Positions 26,986 through 35,142 of a stretch of 64,000 nucleotides of DNA are shown here, one piece after another; position 1 is the stretch's first letter; every line of letters starts with the position of its first letter. This DNA is from Bacteroidota bacterium (GTDB lineage: Bacteria > Bacteroidota > Bacteroidia > Flavobacteriales > Weeksellaceae): NCBI GenBank assembly GCA_018266955.1, contig JAFDZI010000005.1:1-64000 (forward strand), given 5' to 3'. Position numbers and translations under genes: made by a program. The notes below the pieces were generated by a model that was not told where the DNA came from, ran no database searches, and worked only from the letters and a program-made list of their open reading frames with translations.

Positions 26986-28392
26986 TTATTTTAAAGTACT
27001 GGGACAAACAAAAGTAGTTTTGGGAATTTGGGTCTCTTTTATTTTATTGAAACCCCCTTCTATTTCGGTAAAGTTTCTAATCCCTCTCGAGTTGAGAATG
27101 CTGGCAGCAATCATGCTTCTATATCCGCCGGCACAATGTAGGAAAAAATGTTTTTCTTTGTCCAAAGAGGCAGACCATTGGTTGATGTCGGATAAAGGTA
27201 AAGACTCAGCGATTTCTAAATGCTCGGCACTATACTCAGACTCTTTTCTAACATCAATTATTTTTGCATTTTCAGAATATTTTTTTTCAAACGCAGCAGC
27301 AGAGATCCTATCAATAGAATCAAATTCCTTTCCTGCATTTTTCCAAGTATCCATTCCACCTTTTAGGTAACCCAATACATTGTCGAATCCTACTCGGGAA
27401 AGTCGGGTAACGGTTTCTTCCTCGCAGTTATTGTCGCATACCAATAAAATAGGTTGTTGTACATCTACAATCATAGCGCCTACCCATGGTGCGAAATCTC
27501 CTTTTAAGCCGATGTTTATGGCATTGGGAATGAATGCTTTGTGGAAATCCTCGGCGTTTCTGGTGTCTAAAATTAAGGCTGAACTATCTTCAGCGATTTG
27601 CTCAAATTCTTCAACAGTTAAAGGGTGGTTTCCTTTTTTCAATACAGTTTCAAAGCTTTCATATCCGCTTTTGTTCATCGCTACATTCATACCAAAATAA
27701 GATGGTGGAGCGGATAAGCCATCCAAGACCGCCGCTATAAAAGCTTCTTTGTTGGGTTGGTTTAGCGCATAATTACTTTTCTTTTGGTTGCCCAATGTAT
27801 CCATGGTTTCTTTCTGCATGTTTTTACCACAAGCCGATCCTGCGCCGTGAGCCGGATACACAATAATATCATCGGACAAAGGCATGATTTTATTTTGTAA
27901 AGAATCGTATAAAATTCCAGCCAATTCTTCTTGGGTCATATTTGCAGCTTTTTGCGCTAAATCTGGTCTTCCTACATCTCCTAGAAACAAAGTGTCTCCT
28001 GAGAAAAGTGCCGTTTCTTTCCCGTTTACATCTATTAATAAAAGGGAAATGCTTTCCATGGTATGTCCTGGGGTGTGTAGTACTTTAATGGTGATATTCC
28101 CAATTGTAAAAATTTGATTGTCGGTAGCAATTAAAGTGTCAAAAGAAGGATTAGCAGTTGGTCCATAGACGATTTGAGCACCCGTTTTTTTACTCAAATC
28201 CAAATGACCAGAAACAAAATCAGCATGAAAATGAGTTTCGAAAATATATTTTAATTCGGCATTATCTTTTTTTAATCGCTCCATGTAAGGTTGCGTCTCT
28301 CTGAGAGGGTCGATAATAAAAGCTTCGTTGTTGGAAACTACATAATATGCACCTTGTGCAAGGCATCCTGTATATATTTGTTCAATTTTCAT
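26986..28392 (-). CDS. Persulfide dioxygenase-like MBL protein fused to two rhodanese domains
   Basis: This 468-residue cytoplasmic protein has an ETHE1/PDO-type metallo-beta-lactamase domain (about 1-240) with His54, His56 and Asp58 in THFHADFVSGH, the HTPGHT motif and GDTLFLGDVGRPDL. Two rhodanese domains follow (about 265-355 and 370-465). The second carries the likely active-site Cys420 in HCAGGYRS; the first has CDNNCEEE in its loop and is probably structural or altered. The dioxygenase oxidises glutathione or other low-molecular persulfide to sulfite, and the rhodanese handles persulfide/thiosulfate. The half-size TSUP transporter upstream could export the sulfite. Confidence 0.92.
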   Translation of the reverse strand: MKIEQIYTGCLAQGAYYVVSNNEAFIIDPLRETQPYMERLKKDNAELKYIFETHFHADFVSGHLDLSKKTGAQIVYGPTANPSFDTLIATDNQIFTIGNITIKVLHTPGHTMESISLLLIDVNGKETALFSGDTLFLGDVGRPDLAQKAANMTQEELAGILYDSLQNKIMPLSDDIIVYPAHGAGSACGKNMQKETMDTLGNQKKSNYALNQPNKEAFIAAVLDGLSAPPSYFGMNVAMNKSGYESFETVLKKGNHPLTVEEFEQIAEDSSALILDTRNAEDFHKAFIPNAINIGLKGDFAPWVGAMIVDVQQPILLVCDNNCEEETVTRLSRVGFDNVLGYLKGGMDTWKNAGKEFDSIDRISAAAFEKKYSENAKIIDVRKESEYSAEHLEIAESLPLSDINQWSASLDKEKHFFLHCAGGYRSMIAASILNSRGIRNFTEIEGGFNKIKETQIPKTTFVCPSTLK

Positions 28393-28487
28393 AGTGGATA
28401 TTTATATTTTTAAATGGTTGAAAGTTATCGCCTATTTTAATGATTGTTTTGTTGAAAACTGTTTGTTAATGGCGATTTTCTATTGTG

Positions 28488-28871
28488 TTATATTTTAATT
28501 GCTTTGTCAAAGAATAACATTTTAAACGCGATAATTAAAAGTAGTATGGCAAAAATCTTTTTTAAAATTTCTTGCGGTATTTGGTTAGCAAATTTCCCAC
28601 CAAAGTAGCCACCAATAAAAAAAGCAACTGCCAAAATACCAGCCGTTTTTATATCGCCATGCCCGGCTTTATAGTATTGAATTGCTGCCATAAGTCCCAC
28701 GGGTAGGGTCATCATCATCAGGGTTGTTCCTTGGGCTGTTTGCTGGGAGTAGCCCATCACCATAGCCAATGCCGGTATAATGAAAACAGCACCACCAATG
28801 CCCAATAGTCCGCTGAGGATACCACTTATGAGTCCCACGATGAGGAGTAATAAAATCTGATTGACTTCCAT
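28488..28871 (-). CDS. Half-size TSUP (TauE/SafE) family transporter
   Basis: This 127-residue protein has four predicted helices and the TSUP signature GLISGILSGLLGIGGAVFIIPALAM near its N-terminus. It is about half the usual 250-residue, eight-helix transporter, and begins and ends cleanly, so it is not truncated by a frameshift. It probably dimerises or pairs with another half. It is the first gene of the sulfur cluster, 95 nt before the persulfide dioxygenase, and would export sulfite or a related sulfur anion. I see no partner half in this window. Confidence 0.85.
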   Translation of the reverse strand: MEVNQILLLLIVGLISGILSGLLGIGGAVFIIPALAMVMGYSQQTAQGTTLMMMTLPVGLMAAIQYYKAGHGDIKTAGILAVAFFIGGYFGGKFANQIPQEILKKIFAILLLIIAFKMLFFDKAIKI

Positions 28872-28904
28872 TGTAATTTTTTTTACAAATATCTTAGTTT
28901 TAAA

Positions 28905-28932
28905 ATAAAAAATCTGTAACGATTGTTACAGA
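28905..28932 (-). terminator. Terminator after the MliC-like lipoprotein gene
   Basis: The stem TCTGTAAC / GTTACAGA with a 4-nt loop is followed on the minus strand by a T run, about 20 nt beyond the stop at 28953. Confidence 0.8.
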
Positions 28933-28952
28933 CCTAATAGATTGTGTCGATA

Positions 28953-29339
28953 TTATTGTTCGCCTTCGGGCTTGTAGGTCTCAATGTTCCCTGCTTTGTC
29001 GGTAAGCCTTCCAGAAGTGCCACTTTCCATAATTTCCCATGCGTAAGTGTCGTCAGTAAATATAGGCTCTCCTTTGTTGTTGCTTCCTCGGGCGTTCAGT
29101 TTGTGTTCTTTTCCGTTGATGGTAATTTTAACAGCCACCTCATCGCCTTCAGCAAAATAGACGACTTTAATGCTTTCGCCTTTTTGGTTTTTTAGCATTT
29201 TGGCCTCTTGTTCTAAGGAGGATTCGGTATTCTCTGCAGTAGTTTCGGTGCTAGGCTTATCTTCTTTGTTGCATGCGGATATGGCTAACAATTGGAAAGC
29301 AAATAGTGCCGTAAGTATTGAATATGATATTTTCTTCAT
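28953..29339 (-). CDS. Small lipoprotein, MliC-like
   Basis: This 128-residue lipoprotein has the lipobox AISAC with Cys at about residue 23, followed by an acidic linker. The C-terminal 80 residues (KVVYFAEGDEVAVKITINGK, then a YAWEIMESG stretch) resemble the small beta-barrel of MliC lysozyme inhibitors in pattern (a Trp-containing strand near the end), but the MliC signature is not clearly complete. It is cotranscribed with the Gre-like gene, which ends 8 nt before its ATG. Confidence 0.6.
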   Translation of the reverse strand: MKKISYSILTALFAFQLLAISACNKEDKPSTETTAENTESSLEQEAKMLKNQKGESIKVVYFAEGDEVAVKITINGKEHKLNARGSNNKGEPIFTDDTYAWEIMESGTSGRLTDKAGNIETYKPEGEQ

Positions 29340-29347
29340 GAGTTAAT

Positions 29348-29791
29348 TTATAGAATGTTAATAATTTGGTGATGGATATTGCCAATTTCTATGGTGTCAC
29401 CAATGTTTTTACCTTTTAGTTTGTTGTAGATAGGTGCTTCCTTAGAAATGCAGAATAATTCTTTCTCATTTATTTTTAGTTTTGGCAAAGGTACAGCTAA
29501 AAAGAAATAATTTTTATCCGTTTCTACAATTGCTCCAAAATCGATTTCTGTATAAGATTTATTGAGTTCATTTAATACGAATTCTAGATCATTTTTCTCT
29601 TTTTGTAGCATTTTTTCGAAACGCAATTGCATGTCTTTGGCTTCGGCCTGTCGAGCATAATCATCCGGGTCCGAAGTGCTGTCTTCGTCCATGTCAGAAG
29701 CGGTTTTGAATTGGGTAACAGACTCTTTTAAACTGTCGATAACTCTATGTTGTTCTTTGATGATTTCTTGTAGTATATCTTCTCTTTTCAT
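29348..29791 (-). CDS. GreA/GreB-like protein
   Basis: This 147-residue protein has an N-terminal helical hairpin or coiled coil (about 1-85, with DSTSDPDDYARQAEAKDM at its tip) and a C-terminal FKBP-like domain (about 88-147). That is the arrangement of Gre transcript-cleavage factors and their relatives that insert a coiled coil into the RNA polymerase secondary channel. The hairpin tip is acidic (DEDSTSDPDD), consistent with a Gre-type or Rnk/GfH1-type function; which one is not clear. A -7 box lies at 29815-29822. Confidence 0.7.
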   Translation of the reverse strand: MKREDILQEIIKEQHRVIDSLKESVTQFKTASDMDEDSTSDPDDYARQAEAKDMQLRFEKMLQKEKNDLEFVLNELNKSYTEIDFGAIVETDKNYFFLAVPLPKLKINEKELFCISKEAPIYNKLKGKNIGDTIEIGNIHHQIINIL

Positions 29792-29814
29792 TTTGATTTT
29801 TTTTTGGAAAAAAA

Positions 29815-29822
29815 CAAAGTTA
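29815..29822 (-). promoter_or_regulatory. -7 box (TAACTTTG) of the Gre-like/lipoprotein unit
   Basis: Minus-strand consensus -7 element 23 nt before the ATG at 29791. Confidence 0.5.
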
Positions 29823-29905
29823 GTATTATTTTTTAATACGATCTAAAACTTGTTGGCTAATAAAAGTCATTCTGAAATAACTTATCACAGGCTCTTAAAA
29901 TAGGG

Positions 29906-31894
29906 TTAGTAAGAATAATTTAAGTTGATGAAGAAATTTCTGCCCGGTCTGGGAATTTTATTCCAGTCCGAAAATGTAGTGTAGTTGGTGTCTAGTATAT
30001 TTTCTACCCCAGTTTTTATGTCCAATTTTTGTGCTTTCCATAGAAATTGATATCCGATATTAAACCCAATAATTGCGTAATCTGCAGTGTTGCTTTCCCC
30101 ATATTTAGGATTAAATTTATTTTTTGCTGCATTTCCTGTAAGGCTTAGTTCTGATGATATAGATTGTTGGTGATAGCTTAAAGATGTTCTGTATCGAAGC
30201 GGACTTATATAGGGCAAGATTTGTTGTTGCTTATCTCTTCCATCATTATAAGAAATTTGGCCTATCCATTTAAAATGTGGGTTTATTTTTATTTCAGAAT
30301 TTAATCCAATATTCAGTATATAAACTCTATCCAGAGCGGTAGTTTTTTTTACTCCCAAACCTCCAATGGTCATTGGAACTAAACCTGGAATTACTTCTCC
30401 TACAATGTAATTTCTAATGTTGAAATACGATGCGTTTAATTGTAAAGAAACCGATTGGTTTTTCCATCGTACATAAAGGTTTCCTTCTAAAGATTCTTCG
30501 TTTTTTAAATATGGATTGCCAATATAATCATATTTTTCCATTGAGTTGAAAAGATAAAATCCATACCCCTCCGATACTGAGGGAGCTCTTTCTCCGTAAC
30601 CCATGCCAAAGCCAGTTTCTATATTCTTGAATTGGTGATTGTATTGTACGGCTATACTTTTCAGTCCTCTGCTTTTTTGCTCTTTCATTTCTGGATAAAA
30701 AATCTGTAAACTTTCTATTCCCATTGTATTGTTTACTTTATTTTGATGAAAAGTAAAAGACACATTGGCTTTCAAATTACTGTTATCGTTTATTGTAAAG
30801 GTGTCTTCAAGGTACAAAGCCTGATTTAGGGTGTGCACATCTGGCCAAGTAAGCATGTACATGAGTTTTTCAGATGATTGGTTGGGGTACATGGTCATAT
30901 CGGCTAATGAACGGTTGAAGAAACCTGAAATATTACCAAGAATTTGGTGTTTGCCCCAATTAGCGTTTGCTTTACTATAATAACCATAGGTGGTACTCCA
31001 GCCTGGCATATCCATGTGGATAGGAACGGCAGGCCTTTGGGTGTCGTCCATTCTGTGTGTAATGTTGTTATAATAAATTTTTGTTTCCCAAGATTGTAAT
31101 TTCCCTTCTTTGTTGTTGTATTTATGTTGAACAGAACCTATTATGGCCTCTGCTAAAGAAACATCCATGGGCAATGCGGGATAGCCAACATGAGTCGCTT
31201 TGTCATAGATAACAGAAGCTTCTACTAGGTTGTTGTCATTTAATTTATACCCTAAAGTTTGGGAAAGATTCATTTTTTTATACTGAGAATAAGGAATCTC
31301 TATGCCGCCTCCTGCTTTATAGTTATGGGCATCACGAAACATAAAATTAGTATCGTTGTACCATTGTTTGTTTTTGAACTGAAGGCTTCCACCCCATATT
31401 TTTTGTTGATTAACGGATTCGAAACCTGTATTTAAATACACTTTCCATTTTTGCTCTCCAAAACTGTTTTTGTTTCTTTCTAAATTTATGGCGCCTCCAA
31501 TGGTTGTGCCGTGGCAAGAGCCTTGTTGCCCACTGGTAATTTTAGCGGAAGAAAGATTGGAAACTTCTACATAAGAGGTTATGGGATCCATTTTGTCAGT
31601 ACAAGCACCAAAAATCCTCATGCCATCTATGGTAACAAGGGTTCGTTCCGTTGTCATGTTGTTGATGATGGGTTCCCACGCATAAGCACCTCTACGGATC
31701 ATGTCCACTTGATTGGATTTTTGTAAATATTCGTCTATAGATCCAAGAGGTTTTGCTTCTTTTTTGGCTAAAGTGTTGGATTTTATGAGGATTACTTCTT
31801 GTATGCCTTGGGTGGAGATGCTATCGTTATGGTTTTGTGCTTTCCCGTATCCTGCCCAGATAAGACAGGATAAAAGGATGATATTCTTTTTCAT
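29906..31894 (-). CDS. TonB-dependent receptor, probable copper receptor (OprC/NosA-like)
   Basis: This 662-residue receptor has a signal peptide ending near residue 20, a plug with TLVTIDGMRIFGAC and the segment Cys98-T-D-K-Met102 followed by DPITSYVE. This CxxxM plug pattern matches the copper-binding Cys/Met pair of OprC. A second Cys-His (127-128) precedes GTTIGGAINLE. The barrel ends in a Tyr-rich strand, ...INLNYSY. Its role is import of copper across the outer membrane. It shares a cluster with a Met/His-motif lipoprotein and a small Cys/His protein upstream. The start at 31894 was chosen because it opens the signal peptide. Confidence 0.82.
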   Translation of the reverse strand: MKKNIILLSCLIWAGYGKAQNHNDSISTQGIQEVILIKSNTLAKKEAKPLGSIDEYLQKSNQVDMIRRGAYAWEPIINNMTTERTLVTIDGMRIFGACTDKMDPITSYVEVSNLSSAKITSGQQGSCHGTTIGGAINLERNKNSFGEQKWKVYLNTGFESVNQQKIWGGSLQFKNKQWYNDTNFMFRDAHNYKAGGGIEIPYSQYKKMNLSQTLGYKLNDNNLVEASVIYDKATHVGYPALPMDVSLAEAIIGSVQHKYNNKEGKLQSWETKIYYNNITHRMDDTQRPAVPIHMDMPGWSTTYGYYSKANANWGKHQILGNISGFFNRSLADMTMYPNQSSEKLMYMLTWPDVHTLNQALYLEDTFTINDNSNLKANVSFTFHQNKVNNTMGIESLQIFYPEMKEQKSRGLKSIAVQYNHQFKNIETGFGMGYGERAPSVSEGYGFYLFNSMEKYDYIGNPYLKNEESLEGNLYVRWKNQSVSLQLNASYFNIRNYIVGEVIPGLVPMTIGGLGVKKTTALDRVYILNIGLNSEIKINPHFKWIGQISYNDGRDKQQQILPYISPLRYRTSLSYHQQSISSELSLTGNAAKNKFNPKYGESNTADYAIIGFNIGYQFLWKAQKLDIKTGVENILDTNYTTFSDWNKIPRPGRNFFINLNYSY

Positions 31895-31982
31895 TTGTAG
31901 ATAATTAAGTTTTGGGTTTGTGGTACAGAGTTTCAAAAAATTCGTACCCTCGTTATTTTAATCATTTTTTTTATGATAGAAG

Positions 31983-32016
31983 CAAACGACAAGACGGTTG
32001 ATGATCTTGCCGTTTG
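31983..32016 (-). other. Intercistronic 12-bp stem-loop in the copper cluster
   Basis: The arms 31983-31994 and 32005-32016 pair over 12 positions in the minus-strand RNA (CAAACGGCAAGA / TCTTGTCGTTTG, one G-U pair), with a 10-nt loop. On the plus strand the same position is an A/C mismatch, so it looks built for the minus-strand transcript. No T run follows, so a processing or mRNA-stability element is more likely than a terminator. Confidence 0.5.
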
Positions 32017-32101
32017 TATGAAAAAAAATGAATGTTCGTATGAGTTGTATCGCGTTAATACCGTTATAATAAGATCAGTACTACAGCGAAATTAGATTTA
32101 A

Positions 32102-32953
32102 CTAAAATTCTAGTTCAAAAAATATACTACTGGCTGGGGTGCTATCGCTTATCTCTTCTCCCTTTAATATATTACCACTTGTATTGGCTAATTGTAAATT
32201 TATTTTCCAATAACCAGTCATGGTTAGCGATAATTTTCCGTAGTACAATCCACCAGCATTTTTCTGTGTAGCATGTATATTATTAGGAGAAGAATGATTT
32301 CCCATGCTAGGCATTCTAGGATCAATTTTTACAGTATAGCCATCGACAACAGAAAAATTCATCATGTCTTCCATTTTCCAAACACCCACCGTTAAATCAT
32401 TGGTAGCTACTTTAGGGTTTTTGGGATGTATGTAAGCTAAAATATATTTAACATTGTCACTGCCTTTAAAACTTGTCACTACTCTTTTTGGACTTGCAGG
32501 AACATCCAATACCGTAGTGGTGGTGTAATTGTTCCCATTAATGGTGTAGTCTATTTTTATATCCCAATATTCAGAGGCATTTTGTACCATGGTAAATACA
32601 ATATAACCGGTATATAAATTGTTTCCAGCGATTTTGGTTACAGCCGATTTCGGACAAGAGTGGCTCATGCTGGTCATGTGCATTACTGGCTGCCATTGTA
32701 TTTCTGCATTATTTTCGTATAATCCAGTAGCTTTGTTTTTGATGCGGATAAAAACATCATGGTATCCTTGGCTCAGTTGCCCAGACGCGGAGTACAGCTC
32801 GATGATGTGCTTGTCGTTGGATGTTTCTTTAATAAGTTTTAAATCTTGCAACTCGTTGGTCGTTTCTGTAATATTGTCTTCAGAATTACGGCAAGATACT
32901 AGTGTGATGGCCAAAAATAGAGTGGCCAATATCATTTTAAATATTGATTTCAT
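32102..32953 (-). CDS. Lipoprotein with two YtkA/FixH-like domains and Met/His motifs
   Basis: This 283-residue lipoprotein has the lipobox ending at Cys21. Two similar beta-sandwich halves (about 40-150 and 155-283) each carry a Met/His-rich loop: MHMTSMSHSCP at 91-101 and MPSMGNHSSPNN at 214-225. YtkA/FixH-type domains with such loops are linked to copper handling, and Met/His motifs of this kind bind Cu(I). It is encoded between the Cys/His protein and the OprC-like receptor, so it probably captures or passes on copper at the outer membrane. The link to YtkA is by pattern only. Confidence 0.72.
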   Translation of the reverse strand: MKSIFKMILATLFLAITLVSCRNSEDNITETTNELQDLKLIKETSNDKHIIELYSASGQLSQGYHDVFIRIKNKATGLYENNAEIQWQPVMHMTSMSHSCPKSAVTKIAGNNLYTGYIVFTMVQNASEYWDIKIDYTINGNNYTTTTVLDVPASPKRVVTSFKGSDNVKYILAYIHPKNPKVATNDLTVGVWKMEDMMNFSVVDGYTVKIDPRMPSMGNHSSPNNIHATQKNAGGLYYGKLSLTMTGYWKINLQLANTSGNILKGEEISDSTPASSIFFELEF

Positions 32954-33062
32954 GTGGATTAAATTTAATTGTTTCTAAAAAAAATAGTGTATATAAGTCG
33001 TAACAATCCTTTTATTTGCCCATTTGAGGAAATAAATTGTTCGAAATAAGTTTAGAAGTCAA

Positions 33063-33425
33063 TTAAATTTGTGGTGGATGCGGAATAATGTCCATATATC
33101 CCGGTAAAATGGGTTGGATGTAAAGATTGAAACCGTCGTTTTTGTCTTCCCAAATGCTTGGTTTAGTTTGCGCAATTTTTAAAGTTTCGGTAGGGAGGAT
33201 GTTCATTTCAAAACAAAATTTGGCTACCAAATAAATACCTGCTTTATTTTCGGTTTCTTTATTCAGTTGGCATTTTCCATGACAACTGAGTTCGGGTTTA
33301 TTTTTGTTTTCGCAATGGGTTTCGTAAAATTCCTGATTGATTTGATAATCCACCAACACCAACGAGCTTTGAAAACTCGAAGCAAAAACTAAAATGGCTA
33401 ATATGGTGGTTATCCAAGATTTCAT
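33063..33425 (-). CDS. Small exported protein with HC...CHGKC motif
   Basis: This 120-residue protein has an N-terminal signal sequence or membrane anchor (about 1-26), then His37-Cys38, Cys48-His49-Gly-Lys-Cys52, and later Cys71. It ends in HPPQI. The motif C-x9-C-HG-K-C would suit a soft metal. Similar small proteins occur beside TonB copper receptors in Flavobacteriia, but I know no characterised function. It is the first gene of the copper cluster, directly behind a consensus promoter only 5 nt from its ATG, which rules out the longer frame start at 33461. Confidence 0.65.
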   Translation of the reverse strand: MKSWITTILAILVFASSFQSSLVLVDYQINQEFYETHCENKNKPELSCHGKCQLNKETENKAGIYLVAKFCFEMNILPTETLKIAQTKPSIWEDKNDGFNLYIQPILPGYMDIIPHPPQI

Positions 33426-33430
33426 GTTTA

Positions 33431-33461
33431 CAAATTTAGAGTGATATATCCGTTTTATCAA
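33431..33461 (-). promoter_or_regulatory. Copper-cluster promoter (TTG-N20-TAAATTTG), near leaderless
   Basis: On the minus strand a -33 TTG (33459-33461) and a -7 TAAATTTG (33431-33438) are separated by 20 nt. The ATG begins 5 nt after the -7 box, so the mRNA would have almost no 5' leader. Confidence 0.7.
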
Positions 33462-33587
33462 TGATTTTTTTCATGTTCATCAAATGACATTCATCAGCGT
33501 ATTTCCTTAGTTGGGCATTTAGATTTTTTTTGTTGAAACCAAAAAATAATTACCTTTATCCTTTCAATTGTTTTAGCAACACATTTT

Positions 33588-35129
33588 ATGGAAAAGAAAT
33601 CGCAATTTATTGATGAACTTAGTGCAAAATACAGCACCAAAGGCGAGAATATTATTTTGGGAAAAGGAATGTTGAATGGAGAAGTGGTACAAGAGGTAGA
33701 TGTAAAAATTCCTTTGAAAACCATTAACAGACATGGATTGATCGCTGGTGCAACCGGTACCGGAAAAACCAAAACCATTCAAGTTTTTGTAGAACAACTT
33801 TCCAAATCGGGTATTCCGTCCTTGGTATTGGATATAAAAGGAGATTTCTCTGGAATTGCCGCTCAGGGTGCTGTTAATTCTATCATAGAAGACCGTTATG
33901 CTAAAACAGGTTATACTTTTACGCCACAGCAGTTTCCTGTTGAATTGATGACCATTTCCGACGAGAAAGGAGTGAAACTTAGGGCTACAGTCTCCGAATT
34001 TGGTCCTATATTGTTGAGTAAAATTTTATTACTCAATGACACGCAACAAAGCATAATGTCCATCGTTTTTAAATATTGCGACGACAAAGGATTGCCACTT
34101 GTGGATCTAGAAGATCTGAAAAAAGTATTGCAATACATGACGGATCCAGAAGGTGGAAAACAAGAAGTAGCGAGCAATTATGGGAATGTGGCACCTGCAT
34201 CTTTAGGAGCAATACTCAGAGCTATTGTTGCATTGGAGCAGGAAGGAGCAACTAGTTTTTTCGGTGAACCTAGTTTTGATGTTTGGGATTTATTAGCGAA
34301 AGAAGGAGATAAAGGGGTGGTTAATATATTGAGGGTAGCAAATATTCAAAGTAAACCGAATTTGTTTTCTACTTTTATGCTTTCTTTATTCGCGGAAATC
34401 TATATGTCTTTCCCAGAAGAAGGAGACAGTGGAAGACCTAAGTTGGTTTTGTTTATTGATGAGGCTCATCTTATTTTTAAAGAGGCTTCCAAAACATTGT
34501 TGGCACAAATTGAAACCATGGTCAAACTAATCCGTTCTAAGGGAGTGGGGATTTATTTTATTACCCAAATCCCCGGAGATGTGCCGGAAAATGTATTGTC
34601 TCAGTTGGGATTAAAAATTCAGCATGCATTAAGAGGTTTTACCGCAAAAGATAGAAAAGAAATTGATAAAGCAGTAGAAAATTACCCAATCACAGAATAT
34701 TATGATGCGGGACAATTAATTCAAAATTTAGGAATTGGTGAAGCCTTTGTAACAGCATTAAGCGAGAAAGGAATACCTACACCATTGGTTCAGACCTTTT
34801 TAATTTCACCTGAATCCAGAATGGATGTTCTAACAGATGAGGAATTAACGGTACTCACACAATCCTCTGCGTTGGTAGAAAAATATGAAACAGCAGTAAA
34901 TAAAGAATCTGCTTACGAAATTTTATCCGAAAGGATGCAAGCCATAACATTGCAAGAAGAAACACAAACGGAAACGCAGCAGAGAACAACCAATGAAGAT
35001 GAAGGGCCAAGTGTTTTTGAACAAGTTTTGAAGAGCAGCGCAGGAAGAACATTTGCCAACACGCTGATGCGTGAGGGAGCGAAAGCCGTTTTAGGAATGT
35101 TGGGATTAGGGAGTAGAAGAAGGCGTTAA
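33588..35129 (+). CDS. HerA-like ATPase (DUF853 family)
   Basis: This 513-residue P-loop ATPase has Walker A GATGTGKT at 54-61, Walker B LVLFIDEAHL near 290 and the arginine-finger region GFTAKDRKEI. It ends in an Arg-rich GLGSRRRR tail. DUF853 proteins are the bacterial members of the HerA/FtsK superfamily; archaeal HerA is a hexameric DNA translocase that works with NurA in end resection. The bacterial job is not well characterised. The exonuclease gene starts 13 nt downstream, so a helicase-nuclease pairing is suggested by position. Confidence 0.88.
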   Translation: MEKKSQFIDELSAKYSTKGENIILGKGMLNGEVVQEVDVKIPLKTINRHGLIAGATGTGKTKTIQVFVEQLSKSGIPSLVLDIKGDFSGIAAQGAVNSIIEDRYAKTGYTFTPQQFPVELMTISDEKGVKLRATVSEFGPILLSKILLLNDTQQSIMSIVFKYCDDKGLPLVDLEDLKKVLQYMTDPEGGKQEVASNYGNVAPASLGAILRAIVALEQEGATSFFGEPSFDVWDLLAKEGDKGVVNILRVANIQSKPNLFSTFMLSLFAEIYMSFPEEGDSGRPKLVLFIDEAHLIFKEASKTLLAQIETMVKLIRSKGVGIYFITQIPGDVPENVLSQLGLKIQHALRGFTAKDRKEIDKAVENYPITEYYDAGQLIQNLGIGEAFVTALSEKGIPTPLVQTFLISPESRMDVLTDEELTVLTQSSALVEKYETAVNKESAYEILSERMQAITLQEETQTETQQRTTNEDEGPSVFEQVLKSSAGRTFANTLMREGAKAVLGMLGLGSRRRR

Positions 35130-35142
35130 AATTAGATACATA

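Noticed and set aside
33494-33797. Minus-strand frames at the start of the HerA-like gene
   Set aside because: Antisense to a conserved Walker A region; no promoter or family match.
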